In this document: one piece after another, positions 44,793-54,076 of the stretch | Layout of the letters: each line of letters starts with the position of its first letter | Position numbering within the stretch: position 1 is the stretch's first letter | NCBI RefSeq assembly: GCF_002270055.1 | Contig: NZ_NIBG01000001.1 | Location: forward strand, 526,030-590,029 | Direction: 5' to 3' | DNA: 64,000 nucleotides | Origin: Anaeromicrobium sediminis | GTDB lineage: Bacteria; Bacillota; Clostridia; Peptostreptococcales; Thermotaleaceae | The notes under the pieces: generated by a model | Databases searched by the model: none | Seen by the model: the letters and a program-made list of their open reading frames with translations, nothing else | Told to the model about the DNA's origin: nothing | Position numbers and translations under genes: made by a program

Positions 44793-45078
44793 ATTACTCA
44801 CCCCTTATACTAAAATAAACTGTCTTAACCACAGATATCTTAAAATTGCAGTGACAATATTGTATACAATGTACTTGCCCATAGAAAAAAGGCAACATTT
44901 ATACAATATTTACCTTAATTTTTACTTGATATACATCTTGTACCAATTATATATTAACTTCAATATTGTAAAAAGTCAATGAAAGTGTATGTAATATAAT
45001 TTCAAAAAAGATAGTCATAAAATACTGAAATATTTGAAAATACTACATTTTAACATTTAATTATTTTTTTAACAAAAT
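44793..45078. other. Intergenic region between rnfC and ATPase gene
   Basis: This AT-rich stretch contains the palindromes described for rnfC and several ACAATATT-like repeats (44905, 44959). No open frame looks real. Notably, no hydrogenase gene follows the regulatory genes that end at 45100. Confidence 0.6.
44854..44870. promoter_or_regulatory. Overlapping palindromes upstream of rnfC, candidate operator
   Basis: ACAATATTGT (44854-44863) and ATTGTATACAAT (44859-44870) overlap. They sit about 60-75 nt upstream of rnfC. The sequence does not match the Rex operator (TTGTTAA...TTAACAA). The regulator is unknown. Confidence 0.45.
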
Positions 45079-45104
45079 AAAAGTGCAATTTCTGCACTTT
45101 TATA
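45079..45104 (-). terminator. Terminator after the DRTGG/PHP/ATPase operon
   Basis: AAAGTGCA...TGCACTTT with flanking A/T runs overlaps the stop codon of the ATPase gene. Confidence 0.8.
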
Positions 45105-45642
45105 TATATATTTCCTCTATACCTTCTTTTATGTAATTTTTAATCCACATGAGAACGTCATAATCTGATAGGGGAACTCCATCTAATATTTTTTTAATTT
45201 CCTTAGTCTCAAATTTAAAAGTTTTATTTTCATATTCATGTGTATACAAATAATCCACCTTATCATTAGACATTAGTAAGGTTACCATGGTATCTTCCAT
45301 CTTCCCTAAAGGAGCTCTATCAATGTGGTTTCTAACAAAATTAGCTTTAACCCTAGTTCCTTCTCCCTCTTTAGATTCTAACAAAAAACTTCCATCGCAT
45401 GTTTCTGCCGCCATCTTAAAAAGAGAAATTCCAAGACCTACTTTTCTTGTAGTTCTTGTAGTATAAAATGGATTTATGGCCTTTTTAACCGTTTCTTCAT
45501 TCATGCCCTTTCCGTCATCAATTATTTCCACATGAAATAAGTTCTTTTCATTATGTTCACAAATGTTTATTTCAATATTTTTAGCACCTGCGCTAATACT
45601 ATTTTGTACTATATCGAGTATATGAAGAGACAACTCTTTCAT
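45100..45642 (-). CDS. Histidine-kinase-like ATPase domain protein (180 aa)
   Basis: This GHKL ATP-binding domain lacks a sensor and phospho-acceptor. The N-box helix (LHILDIVQNSISAGA), G1 (DDGKGM), and G2-like GLGISLFKMAAETCDG are intact. It is the last of five genes (DRTGG, ATPase, DRTGG, PHP, ATPase) that normally lie directly upstream of the NuoE-like, NuoF-like and HydA subunits of bifurcating [FeFe] hydrogenase. Here a terminator and then the rnf operon follow. A regulatory role is inference. Confidence 0.85.
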   Translation of the reverse strand: MKELSLHILDIVQNSISAGAKNIEINICEHNEKNLFHVEIIDDGKGMNEETVKKAINPFYTTRTTRKVGLGISLFKMAAETCDGSFLLESKEGEGTRVKANFVRNHIDRAPLGKMEDTMVTLLMSNDKVDYLYTHEYENKTFKFETKEIKKILDGVPLSDYDVLMWIKNYIKEGIEEIYI

Positions 45643-45658
45643 GTATTCCCTCCTACTG

Positions 45659-46369
45659 TTAATTTTTTAATTTGTTTAATATGGATTTAATGTTCCTTTC
45701 TTCCACTTCTAGAAAAGTTTCTCTCTCCAAGATATCTCCTAAAAAATGAGCATCAGAATTTTTTATAAAATTATACTTACTTAAATATTTATATTTCTTA
45801 GTAAAAGAATTCTCATCACATTTTCTTGAAATTTCTAATGTTTTTATATCCATATCAGTTGGGATAAAACCTAAGTTTGCAATAATACTAAAGGCCTTTT
45901 TATCCACATGGGCAGGAATCATAACCCCCTCTAGTCTTTCAATTATTTTAAAAGCTTCATTACAACTCATATTTACAGAATTAATCAAAAGTCTCTCATT
46001 TTCCCCTATAATATTGTCATCCTTATCAAATATCCATTGGTTACCAAAAAACTTAGGGTCATTTTTCTTATTTGGTAATTTATCGTATACTAGATTTTTA
46101 AATTTATCTGCATCCTTAATGTCTCTAAAAAGACAGACAAAATGGGCTTCTTCCTTTGTCTGTAATTCCATACCTGGTATTACCAATAACCCCTTTTCCT
46201 TGCCTAAAGTCATACAAACTTCACAATTTTCAGTTGTATTATGATCTGTTATGGCAATAACATCTAATCCCTTTAATAAACTCATATTTATAATATTATT
46301 AGGTGTCATATTTTCACTTGAACAGGGAGACAAGCTACTATGTATATGCAAATCAACAAATATTTTCAT
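45659..46369 (-). CDS. PHP domain metal-dependent phosphoesterase (236 aa)
   Basis: It has the PHP signature DLHIHSSLSPCSSENMTP at the N-terminus, IAITDHNT (second metal motif), GMELQT, PAHVDK and a C-terminal NSDAHFLGDI. All metal ligands appear intact. The substrate is unknown. It starts immediately after the DRTGG gene, with no gap, in the five-gene set associated with hydrogenases. Confidence 0.88.
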   Translation of the reverse strand: MKIFVDLHIHSSLSPCSSENMTPNNIINMSLLKGLDVIAITDHNTTENCEVCMTLGKEKGLLVIPGMELQTKEEAHFVCLFRDIKDADKFKNLVYDKLPNKKNDPKFFGNQWIFDKDDNIIGENERLLINSVNMSCNEAFKIIERLEGVMIPAHVDKKAFSIIANLGFIPTDMDIKTLEISRKCDENSFTKKYKYLSKYNFIKNSDAHFLGDILERETFLEVEERNIKSILNKLKN

Positions 46370-46708
46370 TTACTTTATTCCTAATTCATATAATATTTTG
46401 AATATTTCATATGCGGGTAAACTTGTACTCAAAATTGATATATTTTCTTCATTGGCCTTTTCTATAGTTTCTTCTTCAACTTCTATATTTTCTGGAACAA
46501 TTATGCAGCTAAGTTCCAATAGACTTGCAACAGCAATTATATTAACGTGAGTCTGAACAGTTATCCATGCATTATTTACTTTTCCATTTGACATTACCCA
46601 ACTGAGCAGATCACAACAGTATACACCTTCGATTATCTTGTTAGCCGTATCCTCATTAGTTATTAGTTTAAATACACCCTCCTTAGTCAGTTCCTTAACT
46701 TTCACCAT
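46370..46708 (-). CDS. DRTGG-type domain protein (112 aa)
   Basis: This small stand-alone domain related to DRTGG has the central GVYCCDLLSWVMSNGKVNNAW segment and a hydrophobic ILSTSLPAYEI end. It is likely a ligand-binding regulatory module. It is paralogous to the gene at 47182-47550. The two DRTGG genes alternate with ATPase genes in this operon. Confidence 0.8.
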   Translation of the reverse strand: MVKVKELTKEGVFKLITNEDTANKIIEGVYCCDLLSWVMSNGKVNNAWITVQTHVNIIAVASLLELSCIIVPENIEVEEETIEKANEENISILSTSLPAYEIFKILYELGIK

Positions 46709-46744
46709 TTAAACCTCCTTATAATACTTGTATTTACCTTTAGC

Positions 46745-47176
46745 TTAAAGTAATATTTCCATATCTAATCTAGTATATTCTCCTTCTTTACTATCTATTG
46801 TCAAATTATCTGCACACCTTTTAATATTAGGAAGTCCCATACCAGCTCCAAAGCCCAGTTCCCTTACCTTATTAGATGCAGTAGAGTAACCTTCTTGCAT
46901 GGCTAATCCTATATCTTTAATACCTGGGCCCCTATCATGAGCTCCTATTTTTATTTTATCTTCACTAATGGAGAATATTATTTTGCCCCCATTAGAATGT
47001 ATTACTATATTCATTTCTGCCTCATAAGTAGCTATTGCAGTTTTCCGTATTTTTGCAGAATCAATTCCCAGTTGCCTCAAAATTTTTTTGATATTGCTAG
47101 ATGCTTCTCCTGCCCTTGCAAAATCATTTTTTATAATATCATATTCTTGTCTTATTATTGTATGGTTTTCTTTCAT
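46745..47176 (-). CDS. Anti-sigma-like GHKL ATPase (143 aa)
   Basis: It resembles RsbW/SpoIIAB-type ATP-binding proteins: ATYEAEMNIVIHSNGG (N-box), AHDRGPGIKDI (G1) and GFGAGMGLPNIKRCAD (G2). It lies between two DRTGG genes, with 5 nt to the upstream one. In hydrogenase clusters the same gene precedes hydABC, and a regulatory role there is unproven. Confidence 0.85.
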   Translation of the reverse strand: MKENHTIIRQEYDIIKNDFARAGEASSNIKKILRQLGIDSAKIRKTAIATYEAEMNIVIHSNGGKIIFSISEDKIKIGAHDRGPGIKDIGLAMQEGYSTASNKVRELGFGAGMGLPNIKRCADNLTIDSKEGEYTRLDMEILL

Positions 47177-47181
47177 ATATT

Positions 47182-47550
47182 TTATTCTTCCTCTCTTCTT
47201 GGTACTCCCTTTAAACCATTTTTATACAATATACCGCAAGCAGTATATAGTATATGCTTTGTGCTCAATAATATCATATTATTTATTTTAGCTAACTCGA
47301 TTACCTCTTTAGTGGGCTTTTTACCCCTTACAAAAATTATAACACTTATATCCATCATCTCTGCAGTCCTTATTACCTGATTGTTAATAAGGCCTGTCAA
47401 TAACAAAGTTTTATCCGTATCAAAAGCCAACACATCGCTCATTAAATCACAACCAAAAGCTTTATGTACTTCCCTATCTAAAGAATCTTTTCCCAAATGA
47501 CATTGGCACTCTAGTATTTCCAGTATTTCCTGCACTTTCACCTTTATCAT
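47182..47550 (-). CDS. DRTGG-type domain protein (122 aa)
   Basis: This is a stand-alone DRTGG-like domain. FGCDLMSDVLAFDTDKTLLLTG and VIIFVRGKKPTKEVIELA are typical. It is the first gene of the five-gene set, 16 nt after the SPOR-domain gene, and may share its transcript. Confidence 0.82.
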   Translation of the reverse strand: MIKVKVQEILEILECQCHLGKDSLDREVHKAFGCDLMSDVLAFDTDKTLLLTGLINNQVIRTAEMMDISVIIFVRGKKPTKEVIELAKINNMILLSTKHILYTACGILYKNGLKGVPRREEE

Positions 47551-47566
47551 CCCTCCTATGTCTTCA

Positions 47567-48424
47567 TTAGTTATTTGTATGAAGCTTAGAGTACTTATCT
47601 AAAAATCCTATTATACTTTTTTCTACATTATCTGAGCTAATCTGATTAGATAAGCTTTTTGTAAATTCTCCCATTATATTTGTGTATTTTTCCTTAAATT
47701 CTTTTCCTTTATTACTTATGTTTATATCCTCTAATTCCTTTTCTAATCCCTTTATTTCCTTTATATTCTTCTCTATTCCACTGCTATTTAATTCAACATC
47801 TGTTCCTTTAGATTCAACTAAATATTCTTCTATCTTTTCCATTTCCTCAAATACCTTTTTATTTATTTCGTTTAATTTTACAAAATGTTCCTTATCACTA
47901 TTTTCACCTATTATTTTTTTTTCTTCTATGTATTGTTCAAACACAAAGGCCTCTTTAAAGTCTTCTTTTACAATAGGCATAATCTTGTCTATAGTTTCTC
48001 TCTTAGATCCAAATCCTACTATAACTTTAAAATTATTTTTTTCTACAATTCTTCCCATAATATTTTTATCTTCTAATTCCTTTAATTGAATCTTGGCATT
48101 TTCCATATTAGCAAAACTTCCTATTTGAATTCCATATATGGTCATTCCCTTTATTGCATATTCAGTTCCCTCGGATTTACTTGGTGATTTTTCTACTTTT
48201 GTTGACTCCTCTTTACTTTCCACTTTTTTCTCTTGTGTATCTTCTACTATTGTTTCTTTTTTAACCTCATCTTCATTCCACATTATAGCTGGTAGTATTA
48301 CATATCGGGAAGCATAGAACCCTCCATATACGGCTACAACAGGAAGAAGTATACAAAATATTAATACCAACAAAAACTTTTTATATTTACTTTCTTTTCT
48401 AAAACCCCTCCTATTTCTTCTCAT
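47567..48424 (-). CDS. SPOR domain membrane protein (285 aa)
   Basis: A basic N-terminus and one membrane helix (about 17-39) are followed by a Lys/Glu/Ser-rich linker, then a SPOR domain at about 92-165 (YGIQIGSFANMENAKIQLKEL). A coiled-coil tail follows. SPOR domains bind denuded peptidoglycan glycans at division or sporulation septa. It lies upstream of the DRTGG operon. The specific role is unknown. Confidence 0.82.
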   Translation of the reverse strand: MRRNRRGFRKESKYKKFLLVLIFCILLPVVAVYGGFYASRYVILPAIMWNEDEVKKETIVEDTQEKKVESKEESTKVEKSPSKSEGTEYAIKGMTIYGIQIGSFANMENAKIQLKELEDKNIMGRIVEKNNFKVIVGFGSKRETIDKIMPIVKEDFKEAFVFEQYIEEKKIIGENSDKEHFVKLNEINKKVFEEMEKIEEYLVESKGTDVELNSSGIEKNIKEIKGLEKELEDINISNKGKEFKEKYTNIMGEFTKSLSNQISSDNVEKSIIGFLDKYSKLHTNN

Positions 48425-48540
48425 TTAAATGCCCCCTTTTTATCTTTATATTATTTAGTTTCTGTATAAAAAATTCTTTTCCTTTATATATTAGTATATT
48501 ATGAACTAGTCCTACTTTAGAATATTTTTATAAAAAAAAT

Positions 48541-48705
48541 CATACTTCGTATGATTCGTTATGAAACCCTATGGTTCCCGCAGGCGTATACTATCGTAAT
48601 CTGAACACCTTCCTTAAAGCGGCAGGGGAATTCTTCCCCCACACCCCCTTCGTTTTTTACTTATATATAGTTTTGAAAATTTATAATTTCTTATTTAGTA
48701 AAAAA
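48541..48705. repeat. Dispersed intergenic repeat, copy 1
   Basis: It shares ordered blocks with 57465-57629: CATACTTCGTATG, ACCCTATGGTTCCC, ACACCTTCC, GGCAGGGGAATTCTTCCCC, CCCCTTC.TTTTTTACTTAT, AGTTTTGAAAATT and AATTTCTT. The internal hairpin GGGGAA...TTCCCC is kept. It occupies the gap between the SPOR gene and the NlpC/P60 gene and has no coding capacity. Confidence 0.85.
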
Positions 48706-48731
48706 CTCTACTTATTATATAAGTAGAGTTA
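48701..48731 (-). terminator. Terminator after NlpC/P60 gene
   Basis: ACTCTACTTAT...ATAAGTAGAGT forms an 11-bp stem followed by TTTTTT on the minus strand. Confidence 0.88.
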
Positions 48732-48754
48732 AAATGAACTTGTGTAAGGAAAAT

Positions 48755-49822
48755 CTATAACACCCTTCTTGCCTTCACATATCTTCTTTTGTAAGACCCT
48801 GTATTTAAATTAGATACTATTACTTTCATAGCTTTCTTTCCAGAAGAAGAATGTATAAAGTCACCATTTCCTATATATATACCGACATGATTTATCGTGC
48901 CTGCGCTTCCTTTGAAAAATACTAAATCTCCAGGAAGTAATTGACCTTTTGATACAGGTGTACCTACAGTTGCCTGAGACCTTGATACTCTAGGTAATTT
49001 AATCCCCAATTGCTTGTACACATAATAAGTAAAACCAGAACAATCAAATGAATTCGGACCTGTGGCTCCCCATACATATCTTTTACCCATTTTGCCTTTA
49101 GCTATGTTTACCACACTTAAAGCTCTACTACTTGCCGCCCCTCTAGAGGTAGTTGTTTTACTTACAACATCAATTAGACTTTTATGAGTCCACCCTTCAC
49201 TTCCATTTGCAAGTACTATATTATACCAATCACTTTCATATCCCATAATTGATACTTCTTGAGAGTTTACTTTGGCAATTACATTAGCTTCTTTATTAGC
49301 TTTTTCTCTAATATTAACACTGTTTCCTTTTATAAATCCCTTAGGATAGTTAGATTGTACTTTAACGTAGTTTTTATTTAGCCACCCTTGTACATTATCT
49401 AATTCTACTTTTAGCCAATCCTCTTTTGATTCTACAATTAAAACTTCTGTGTTCTCTTTAATAGTCTTTATAATTGACCCTTTCATATTAGGTTCTTTTC
49501 TAAAATTCACATTAGATGTAGCTACTCCCTTTTTATAATTATCATTGGAACCATCTACAACTATATAGTCTCCGTATATCCATCCTGTCTTATCATTTGC
49601 TTGTACCTTATACCAATTCTTATTATTTTCTAAAACGTCCACATAAGAACCTAGTTTAATAGTACTTACAACTTTAGAATTCAAATCTGTAGCATTTCTT
49701 ATATTTACATTGTCTCCTATAATTATCCCTTTATCTAAACCTTCTACAGTTATAGGTATTAACAGAATAGATGTAGCAGCTAAGGTTATTACGGCCTTTT
49801 TACACCTTCTTAATATACTCAC
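48755..49822 (-). CDS. Secreted SH3-NlpC/P60 peptidoglycan hydrolase (355 aa)
   Basis: A signal peptide (about 1-28, AVITLAATSILLIPITVEG) precedes three bacterial SH3 repeats. Each begins with a V.VRxxAxxxSxVI-type segment (NIRNATDLNSKVV, NFRKEPNMKGSII, NIREKANKEANVI). A C-terminal NlpC/P60 domain (about 235-355) carries the catalytic Cys in FDCSGFTYYV and His in INHVGIYIG. It is likely a gamma-D-glutamyl-diamino-acid endopeptidase acting on wall peptides in growth or spore processes. It is a single-gene unit. Confidence 0.93.
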   Translation of the reverse strand: MSILRRCKKAVITLAATSILLIPITVEGLDKGIIIGDNVNIRNATDLNSKVVSTIKLGSYVDVLENNKNWYKVQANDKTGWIYGDYIVVDGSNDNYKKGVATSNVNFRKEPNMKGSIIKTIKENTEVLIVESKEDWLKVELDNVQGWLNKNYVKVQSNYPKGFIKGNSVNIREKANKEANVIAKVNSQEVSIMGYESDWYNIVLANGSEGWTHKSLIDVVSKTTTSRGAASSRALSVVNIAKGKMGKRYVWGATGPNSFDCSGFTYYVYKQLGIKLPRVSRSQATVGTPVSKGQLLPGDLVFFKGSAGTINHVGIYIGNGDFIHSSSGKKAMKVIVSNLNTGSYKRRYVKARRVL

Positions 49823-49939
49823 TTATTTTATCCTCCTAGCAGTTTATCAACTGGTTTATTTTTACAAAAAAGTATTTTTTTGTCTTTTTCCTTCATATTG
49901 CAATGTAGACTACTCTTTAGAGTAGTCTATATGTAATTT

Positions 49940-50025
49940 TGGTGCGGATGGCGGGATTTGAACCCGCACGCCCTGTGAGCACTGCCCCCTCAAGACAGCG
50001 TGTCTGCCTGTTCCACCACATCCAC
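49940..50025 (-). tRNA. tRNA-Leu(GAG)
   Basis: The acceptor stem GTGGATG pairs with CATCCGC (one G-U pair). The anticodon loop TTGAGGG gives GAG. A long variable arm TGCTCACAGGGCGT marks it as class II. The T-loop GGGTTCAAATCCC and an encoded 3' CCA are present. It lies between the NlpC/P60 gene and the oligopeptide-binding gene. Confidence 0.95.
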
Positions 50026-50123
50026 ATATTAAATTTTATGTCAGTTCAATTATATAATTTTTAAAATTCAATGTCAATATATTAACATTGTTCAAATGTA
50101 AGTTGTCACATATTAATTTATTG

Positions 50124-50190
50124 CGAAGGATATAGGGGAATGTTTCCCCTATATTACCTTATGGTTTTATATTCACAATTTTAAATAACT
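50124..50190. repeat. Degenerate partial copy of dispersed repeat
   Basis: GGGGAATGTTTCCCC and the following ACCTTATGGTTTTATATTCACAATTT resemble the hairpin and right end of the repeats at 48541 and 57465. The left half is absent. The match is weaker, so I call it tentatively. Confidence 0.45.
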
Positions 50191-50202
50191 TCTTTAATTA
50201 GA

Positions 50203-51756
50203 TCAATTCTCTATATACCACTTGTTAATATTATTATATATATTAAATAGGTTTGGTGATAAACTTCCCTTTATTTTTTTTGAACTAATTATAGCTTTAT
50301 TTCTTATAAAAAGGCTTATATAAGACATATCATTCATATATATATCTGTAATTTCCTTTCTAATAACTTCCCTGTCTAGCTCATTAGCTACACCAGGTAG
50401 TTTGCTTGTAAGTACATTTAACTCTTCATTTTTATAAGAGAAAAAAGGGTTTTGGCTAGAATTTAACAAGAAATCAGTACTTAAACTTTCTTTCAAATCC
50501 ACACCCATTAAAACCATATCATAGTCTGACATTTTTATTCTTTTCATATATTCATCCCAATTAACTACTTGAACATTAACATCAATACCTATTTGTGCTA
50601 AATCATTTAATATATATTTAGCAGATTTTACTCTTTCATCACTATCATTCACTAATAAGTTCAACTTTATTCTATTGTTAGTCTCCATATTAGCCAAATA
50701 CTTAAAAGCCTCCACCGTATCTTTAGGGTCCTTTTTATTATTTCCCAGGTCATACTTTACAAAGGGGTAATTGAGTATTGTTCCATGGCCTAAATATATA
50801 TCATCAATTATTTTAGTTCTATCAATTCCATAGTAAATAGCTTTTCTTAAGTTTATGTCTCTTAATTTTTCATCATTTAAATTTATATTGATAAATTCAA
50901 GCTCCAGAGTAGAAAATTCATGAATAATAAGATTTTCATCTTCTTTATATTTATCCCAATCATAGTAATCGGCTTCTACAACATGAACTTCCTCAGATTG
51001 CAGCAATGATAATGCCGCTGCGTCTGTTGGAACATATATTCCTTCTATAAAATCAATATAGGGCTTTTCATTCCAATAGTCTTCTCTAGCCCTAAGTAAC
51101 ACTCTTTTACGCTTTTCATAAGATTCAACTTCATAAGGTCCAGTTCCTATGGGAATTATATCTAAACTAGTATATACATTTCCTATTGTTTTAAATTTGT
51201 GCTTAGGTATTATTGGAAAAATTAACTTTCTCTCATACTTATAATCAGGTTTATTTAATTTAATTTCTACAGAATAAGATCCCTTAGTATTTATACTTTT
51301 AATATTTTCAACTAAATACGCATAGGTTGATATTTCATCTCCATATATGTTTTTTTTCAGTGCATCCACTGTAAATTTAACATCATCAGAATTAAAGTTA
51401 TACCCATCTTGCCATTTTATATTATTTTTTAAATTAATTATAAGAGTAGTCTCGTCTACATAATTAATATCCTCCGCTAACAATGGAGTTATGTTTAAAT
51501 CCTTGTCTACTTCAAACAAACTCTCATATATTAATTTATTAAAATAATACATTGATCTACTATTATCTAATAAAGGATTTAGAGTTTTAGCTTGTACTAC
51601 TGGTATTCTTAAAGTACCACCGTACTTTGAAGTGACTTTTTTCTCCTCTATAACCTTTACTTCTTCATTTTCAGTATTTTTCACCTGGCATCCTTGAAGT
51701 AAACATAAACTAATTATAAATATTATTAAAAATATGCTCTTATTAAACTTAGGCAT
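50203..51756 (-). CDS. Oligopeptide ABC transporter substrate-binding lipoprotein (517 aa)
   Basis: It has a lipoprotein signal with lipobox LLQGC near residue 23, then an SBP_bac_5 (OppA/DppA-like) domain: GGTLRIPVVQAKTLNPLLDN, LNPLL..YE.L, DDVKFTVDAL, PIGTGPYEVESY and the C-terminal YMNDMSYISLF. It captures peptides or related solutes outside the membrane. No permease or ATPase genes are adjacent, so it may serve a distant transporter. Confidence 0.9.
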   Translation of the reverse strand: MPKFNKSIFLIIFIISLCLLQGCQVKNTENEEVKVIEEKKVTSKYGGTLRIPVVQAKTLNPLLDNSRSMYYFNKLIYESLFEVDKDLNITPLLAEDINYVDETTLIINLKNNIKWQDGYNFNSDDVKFTVDALKKNIYGDEISTYAYLVENIKSINTKGSYSVEIKLNKPDYKYERKLIFPIIPKHKFKTIGNVYTSLDIIPIGTGPYEVESYEKRKRVLLRAREDYWNEKPYIDFIEGIYVPTDAAALSLLQSEEVHVVEADYYDWDKYKEDENLIIHEFSTLELEFININLNDEKLRDINLRKAIYYGIDRTKIIDDIYLGHGTILNYPFVKYDLGNNKKDPKDTVEAFKYLANMETNNRIKLNLLVNDSDERVKSAKYILNDLAQIGIDVNVQVVNWDEYMKRIKMSDYDMVLMGVDLKESLSTDFLLNSSQNPFFSYKNEELNVLTSKLPGVANELDREVIRKEITDIYMNDMSYISLFIRNKAIISSKKIKGSLSPNLFNIYNNINKWYIEN

Positions 51757-51777
51757 TAATATACCTCCAAAAGTTTA

Positions 51778-52809
51778 TTAAAAAATCTTTTTTAACTTTT
51801 TGTTTTCTATCATCCCAGGAATTCTTCCTCTTTTTGCCACAGGTTGTCCATTTACTTCTTTTATATCCATAGTCATATCTATAGCTGAAGCACCAGATAT
51901 ATAACTTCCAACTCCAAATGAATCTGCACCTGCTTCTGATAATAATTTGATTTTTTCTGGCTTTAATCCACCAGATACGAATATTTTCACATTTTCGAAT
52001 CCATTTATATCTAATTTTGATCTAACTTCCCTTACTAAATTAGGAGTAACTCCTCCTCTTTCACTAGGAGTATCCAGTCTTATAGCATACAGTTTGTCTC
52101 CAAGTTCTTTAGCTATTCTTATACTCTCTTCTACTTCATCTTTAAAGGTATCTACTAATACAATTCTTTTATGATCTTCTGGTGATACTTCATTATATGC
52201 TTTTGCCACGTCTAATGTATCTCCTGCAATTAACATAGCAGCATGAGGTAATGTTCCTGTAGGATCTATACCTATCATACTTCCTGCTAAAACACAACTT
52301 ACTCCATTAGCACCGCCTATTACAGCTGCCCTTTCCATTACTGGTGCCACTGCTGGATGTACATGTCTAGCCCCAAAACATAAAAATGGCTTTCCGTCAC
52401 AAGCTTCCTTTACCTCTTTTGATGCAGTAGCCCAACCACTAGCACTTGCTAAACTTCCTAGCATGGCTGTTTCAAATACTCCAAATTCACTATATGGTCC
52501 CTTTATTCTAATTAGTGTATCCTTTGGTTCAAAGGACTCTCCTTCATCTACAGCCCATACTTCAATATCTTTTCCCTTTAACATGGCCTTTACTTCTTCT
52601 ATTCCTGCAAAGATACCAGGTTTTCTAGCAAATATTTCTGCTGTAACAATAGAATCTTCTAATTTCATACTTTCTAATATATCAAGGGTTCTTAAAAAAT
52701 ACACATCCGTAGTAAGGCCTTTTAATATATCATCATGAGTTGCTGAGTGAATTTCTCTATCTATATTACTTATTCCTTCAATGTCCTTTAAGCTCTTTAC
52801 CTGTTTCAT
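51778..52809 (-). CDS. Nicotinate phosphoribosyltransferase (short form, 343 aa)
   Basis: It converts nicotinate and PRPP to nicotinate mononucleotide for NAD salvage. It has the type II PRTase barrel: SATHDDILKGLTTDVYFLRT, CFGARHVHPAVAPVMERAA (catalytic His region), LPHAAMLIAGD, RLDTPSERGG and the phosphate-binding FVSGGLKPEKI and GSYISGA. The 343-aa length matches the clostridial form rather than PncB of about 490. Confidence 0.9.
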   Translation of the reverse strand: MKQVKSLKDIEGISNIDREIHSATHDDILKGLTTDVYFLRTLDILESMKLEDSIVTAEIFARKPGIFAGIEEVKAMLKGKDIEVWAVDEGESFEPKDTLIRIKGPYSEFGVFETAMLGSLASASGWATASKEVKEACDGKPFLCFGARHVHPAVAPVMERAAVIGGANGVSCVLAGSMIGIDPTGTLPHAAMLIAGDTLDVAKAYNEVSPEDHKRIVLVDTFKDEVEESIRIAKELGDKLYAIRLDTPSERGGVTPNLVREVRSKLDINGFENVKIFVSGGLKPEKIKLLSEAGADSFGVGSYISGASAIDMTMDIKEVNGQPVAKRGRIPGMIENKKLKKIF

Positions 52810-52824
52810 ATACCTCTTTCCTTT

Positions 52825-53322
52825 CTACTTTTTCATAAGTGCATCTACCATGCTGATTAAAGCATATGCAATTCCAGATCCTATAAGAGGACCAACTGGA
52901 TAACCTTTAAACACAACAATTCCTAATATGGTTCCTAAAACAACAGGAGTGACTATATTAGGGTCCACGTCAAGAAGGGTACCCCCATAAGCACCAAATA
53001 TGGCCACTAAGACTCCTGCTAATAGGGCAAGCCATCCCCTATATGATTTTAGTCCTTTTAAAAGTTCAGCTGGGTCTATCTGACCTAATGCAAAGGGAGC
53101 TAGTACTCCCATCATCAACAAAATAACACCTAATTTTAATCCATATTTATCCAAAGAATTCAATACTGCATCAGACACTGTATTAAATCCTGGACCTATT
53201 TTACCCATTAGTGAAAAAAACATCAAAGTAGTTATGGCCACCGCTAAAGAATTATTCTTCCCTAATATGGATAATACTAAAAGTACTAATAACGACAAAT
53301 TGCCTATGTATTGTTGACTCAT
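52825..53322 (-). CDS. DUF441 (YeaL-like) membrane protein (165 aa)
   Basis: It has four to five membrane helices. Family features include PLALLV-type helix 2, GLKLGVILLMMGVLAPFALGQI, the SYRGWLALLAGVLVAIFGAYG segment and GVPVGPLIGSGIAY-like KGYPVGPLIGSGIAY near the end. The function is unknown. It lies 15 nt upstream of the nicotinate phosphoribosyltransferase gene. Confidence 0.88.
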   Translation of the reverse strand: MSQQYIGNLSLLVLLVLSILGKNNSLAVAITTLMFFSLMGKIGPGFNTVSDAVLNSLDKYGLKLGVILLMMGVLAPFALGQIDPAELLKGLKSYRGWLALLAGVLVAIFGAYGGTLLDVDPNIVTPVVLGTILGIVVFKGYPVGPLIGSGIAYALISMVDALMKK

Positions 53323-53500
53323 AACTATTCTCCTATCCTTATTCGTTCATAGGTAACATATTAATTATAAATTACTTACCAATTTAATTCAATATGGTAA
53401 GCAAATACAATTGAAATTATTGTATAACTATAAGTTAGCTAAAAGAGTTTTGTTAATTTTTTATCTTCTAGCTAACTTCATAATACATGTACTTTCTATA

Positions 53501-54076
53501 TTATGTATTTTTTTCATAGATTATCTTGTATACCTTATATCCTGTTAAAACTTTTACTGTATATTTCCTAGTTTCCTCAAAAGGTATTTGTACTAACTCT
53601 CCATCTTGTGAGTAGGTATCATTATTTAACCACTTTTTTACATTTCCACTACCTGCATTGTAGGCAGCTATGACATTTTTAAGGTTTCCATTAAATTCTT
53701 TTTTTAAGGTGCTTAAGTACCAACATCCCATTTTAATATTTAATTCGGGCATATAGAGCATATCTTCATTATAATCTTCAATTTTTAATACTTCTGCAGC
53801 CCACCTACCAGTTATTGGTGCTATTTGCATAAGACCTTTGGCATCCTTTATAGAAGTGGCCTTTTCTTTAAATTTACTTTCTGCTTTTATTATAGAGAAT
53901 ACTAAATAAGGATCTAAATCGTATTCATAAGCATATTTATATACAATTTCATTATAATCTGTTGGATATATTATTTTTAATATCCAATTTATGCTCATAA
54001 GACTACTAGTAGCAACAATAATGACAAAGGCTAAAAGAATTAACATTTTATGTTTCCTTAAGTCAATTAAGATCAA
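53501..54076 (-). CDS. SLT-type lytic transglycosylase (191 aa)
   Basis: A membrane anchor (about 10-30) is followed by an SLT domain. The catalytic Glu is in VFSIIKAESKFKEKA; GLMQIAPITG and IAAYNAGSGNVKKWL are the other signature blocks. It cleaves peptidoglycan glycan strands with 1,6-anhydro product formation. The start overlaps the coaE stop by 4 nt, as in other Firmicutes polA-coaE-SLT runs. Confidence 0.92.
   Translation of the reverse strand: MILIDLRKHKMLILLAFVIIVATSSLMSINWILKIIYPTDYNEIVYKYAYEYDLDPYLVFSIIKAESKFKEKATSIKDAKGLMQIAPITGRWAAEVLKIEDYNEDMLYMPELNIKMGCWYLSTLKKEFNGNLKNVIAAYNAGSGNVKKWLNNDTYSQDGELVQIPFEETRKYTVKVLTGYKVYKIIYEKNT

Noticed and set aside
44854..44870. Rex operator upstream of rnfC
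   Set aside because: The palindrome lacks the TTGTTAA/TTAACAA arms and 4-nt centre.
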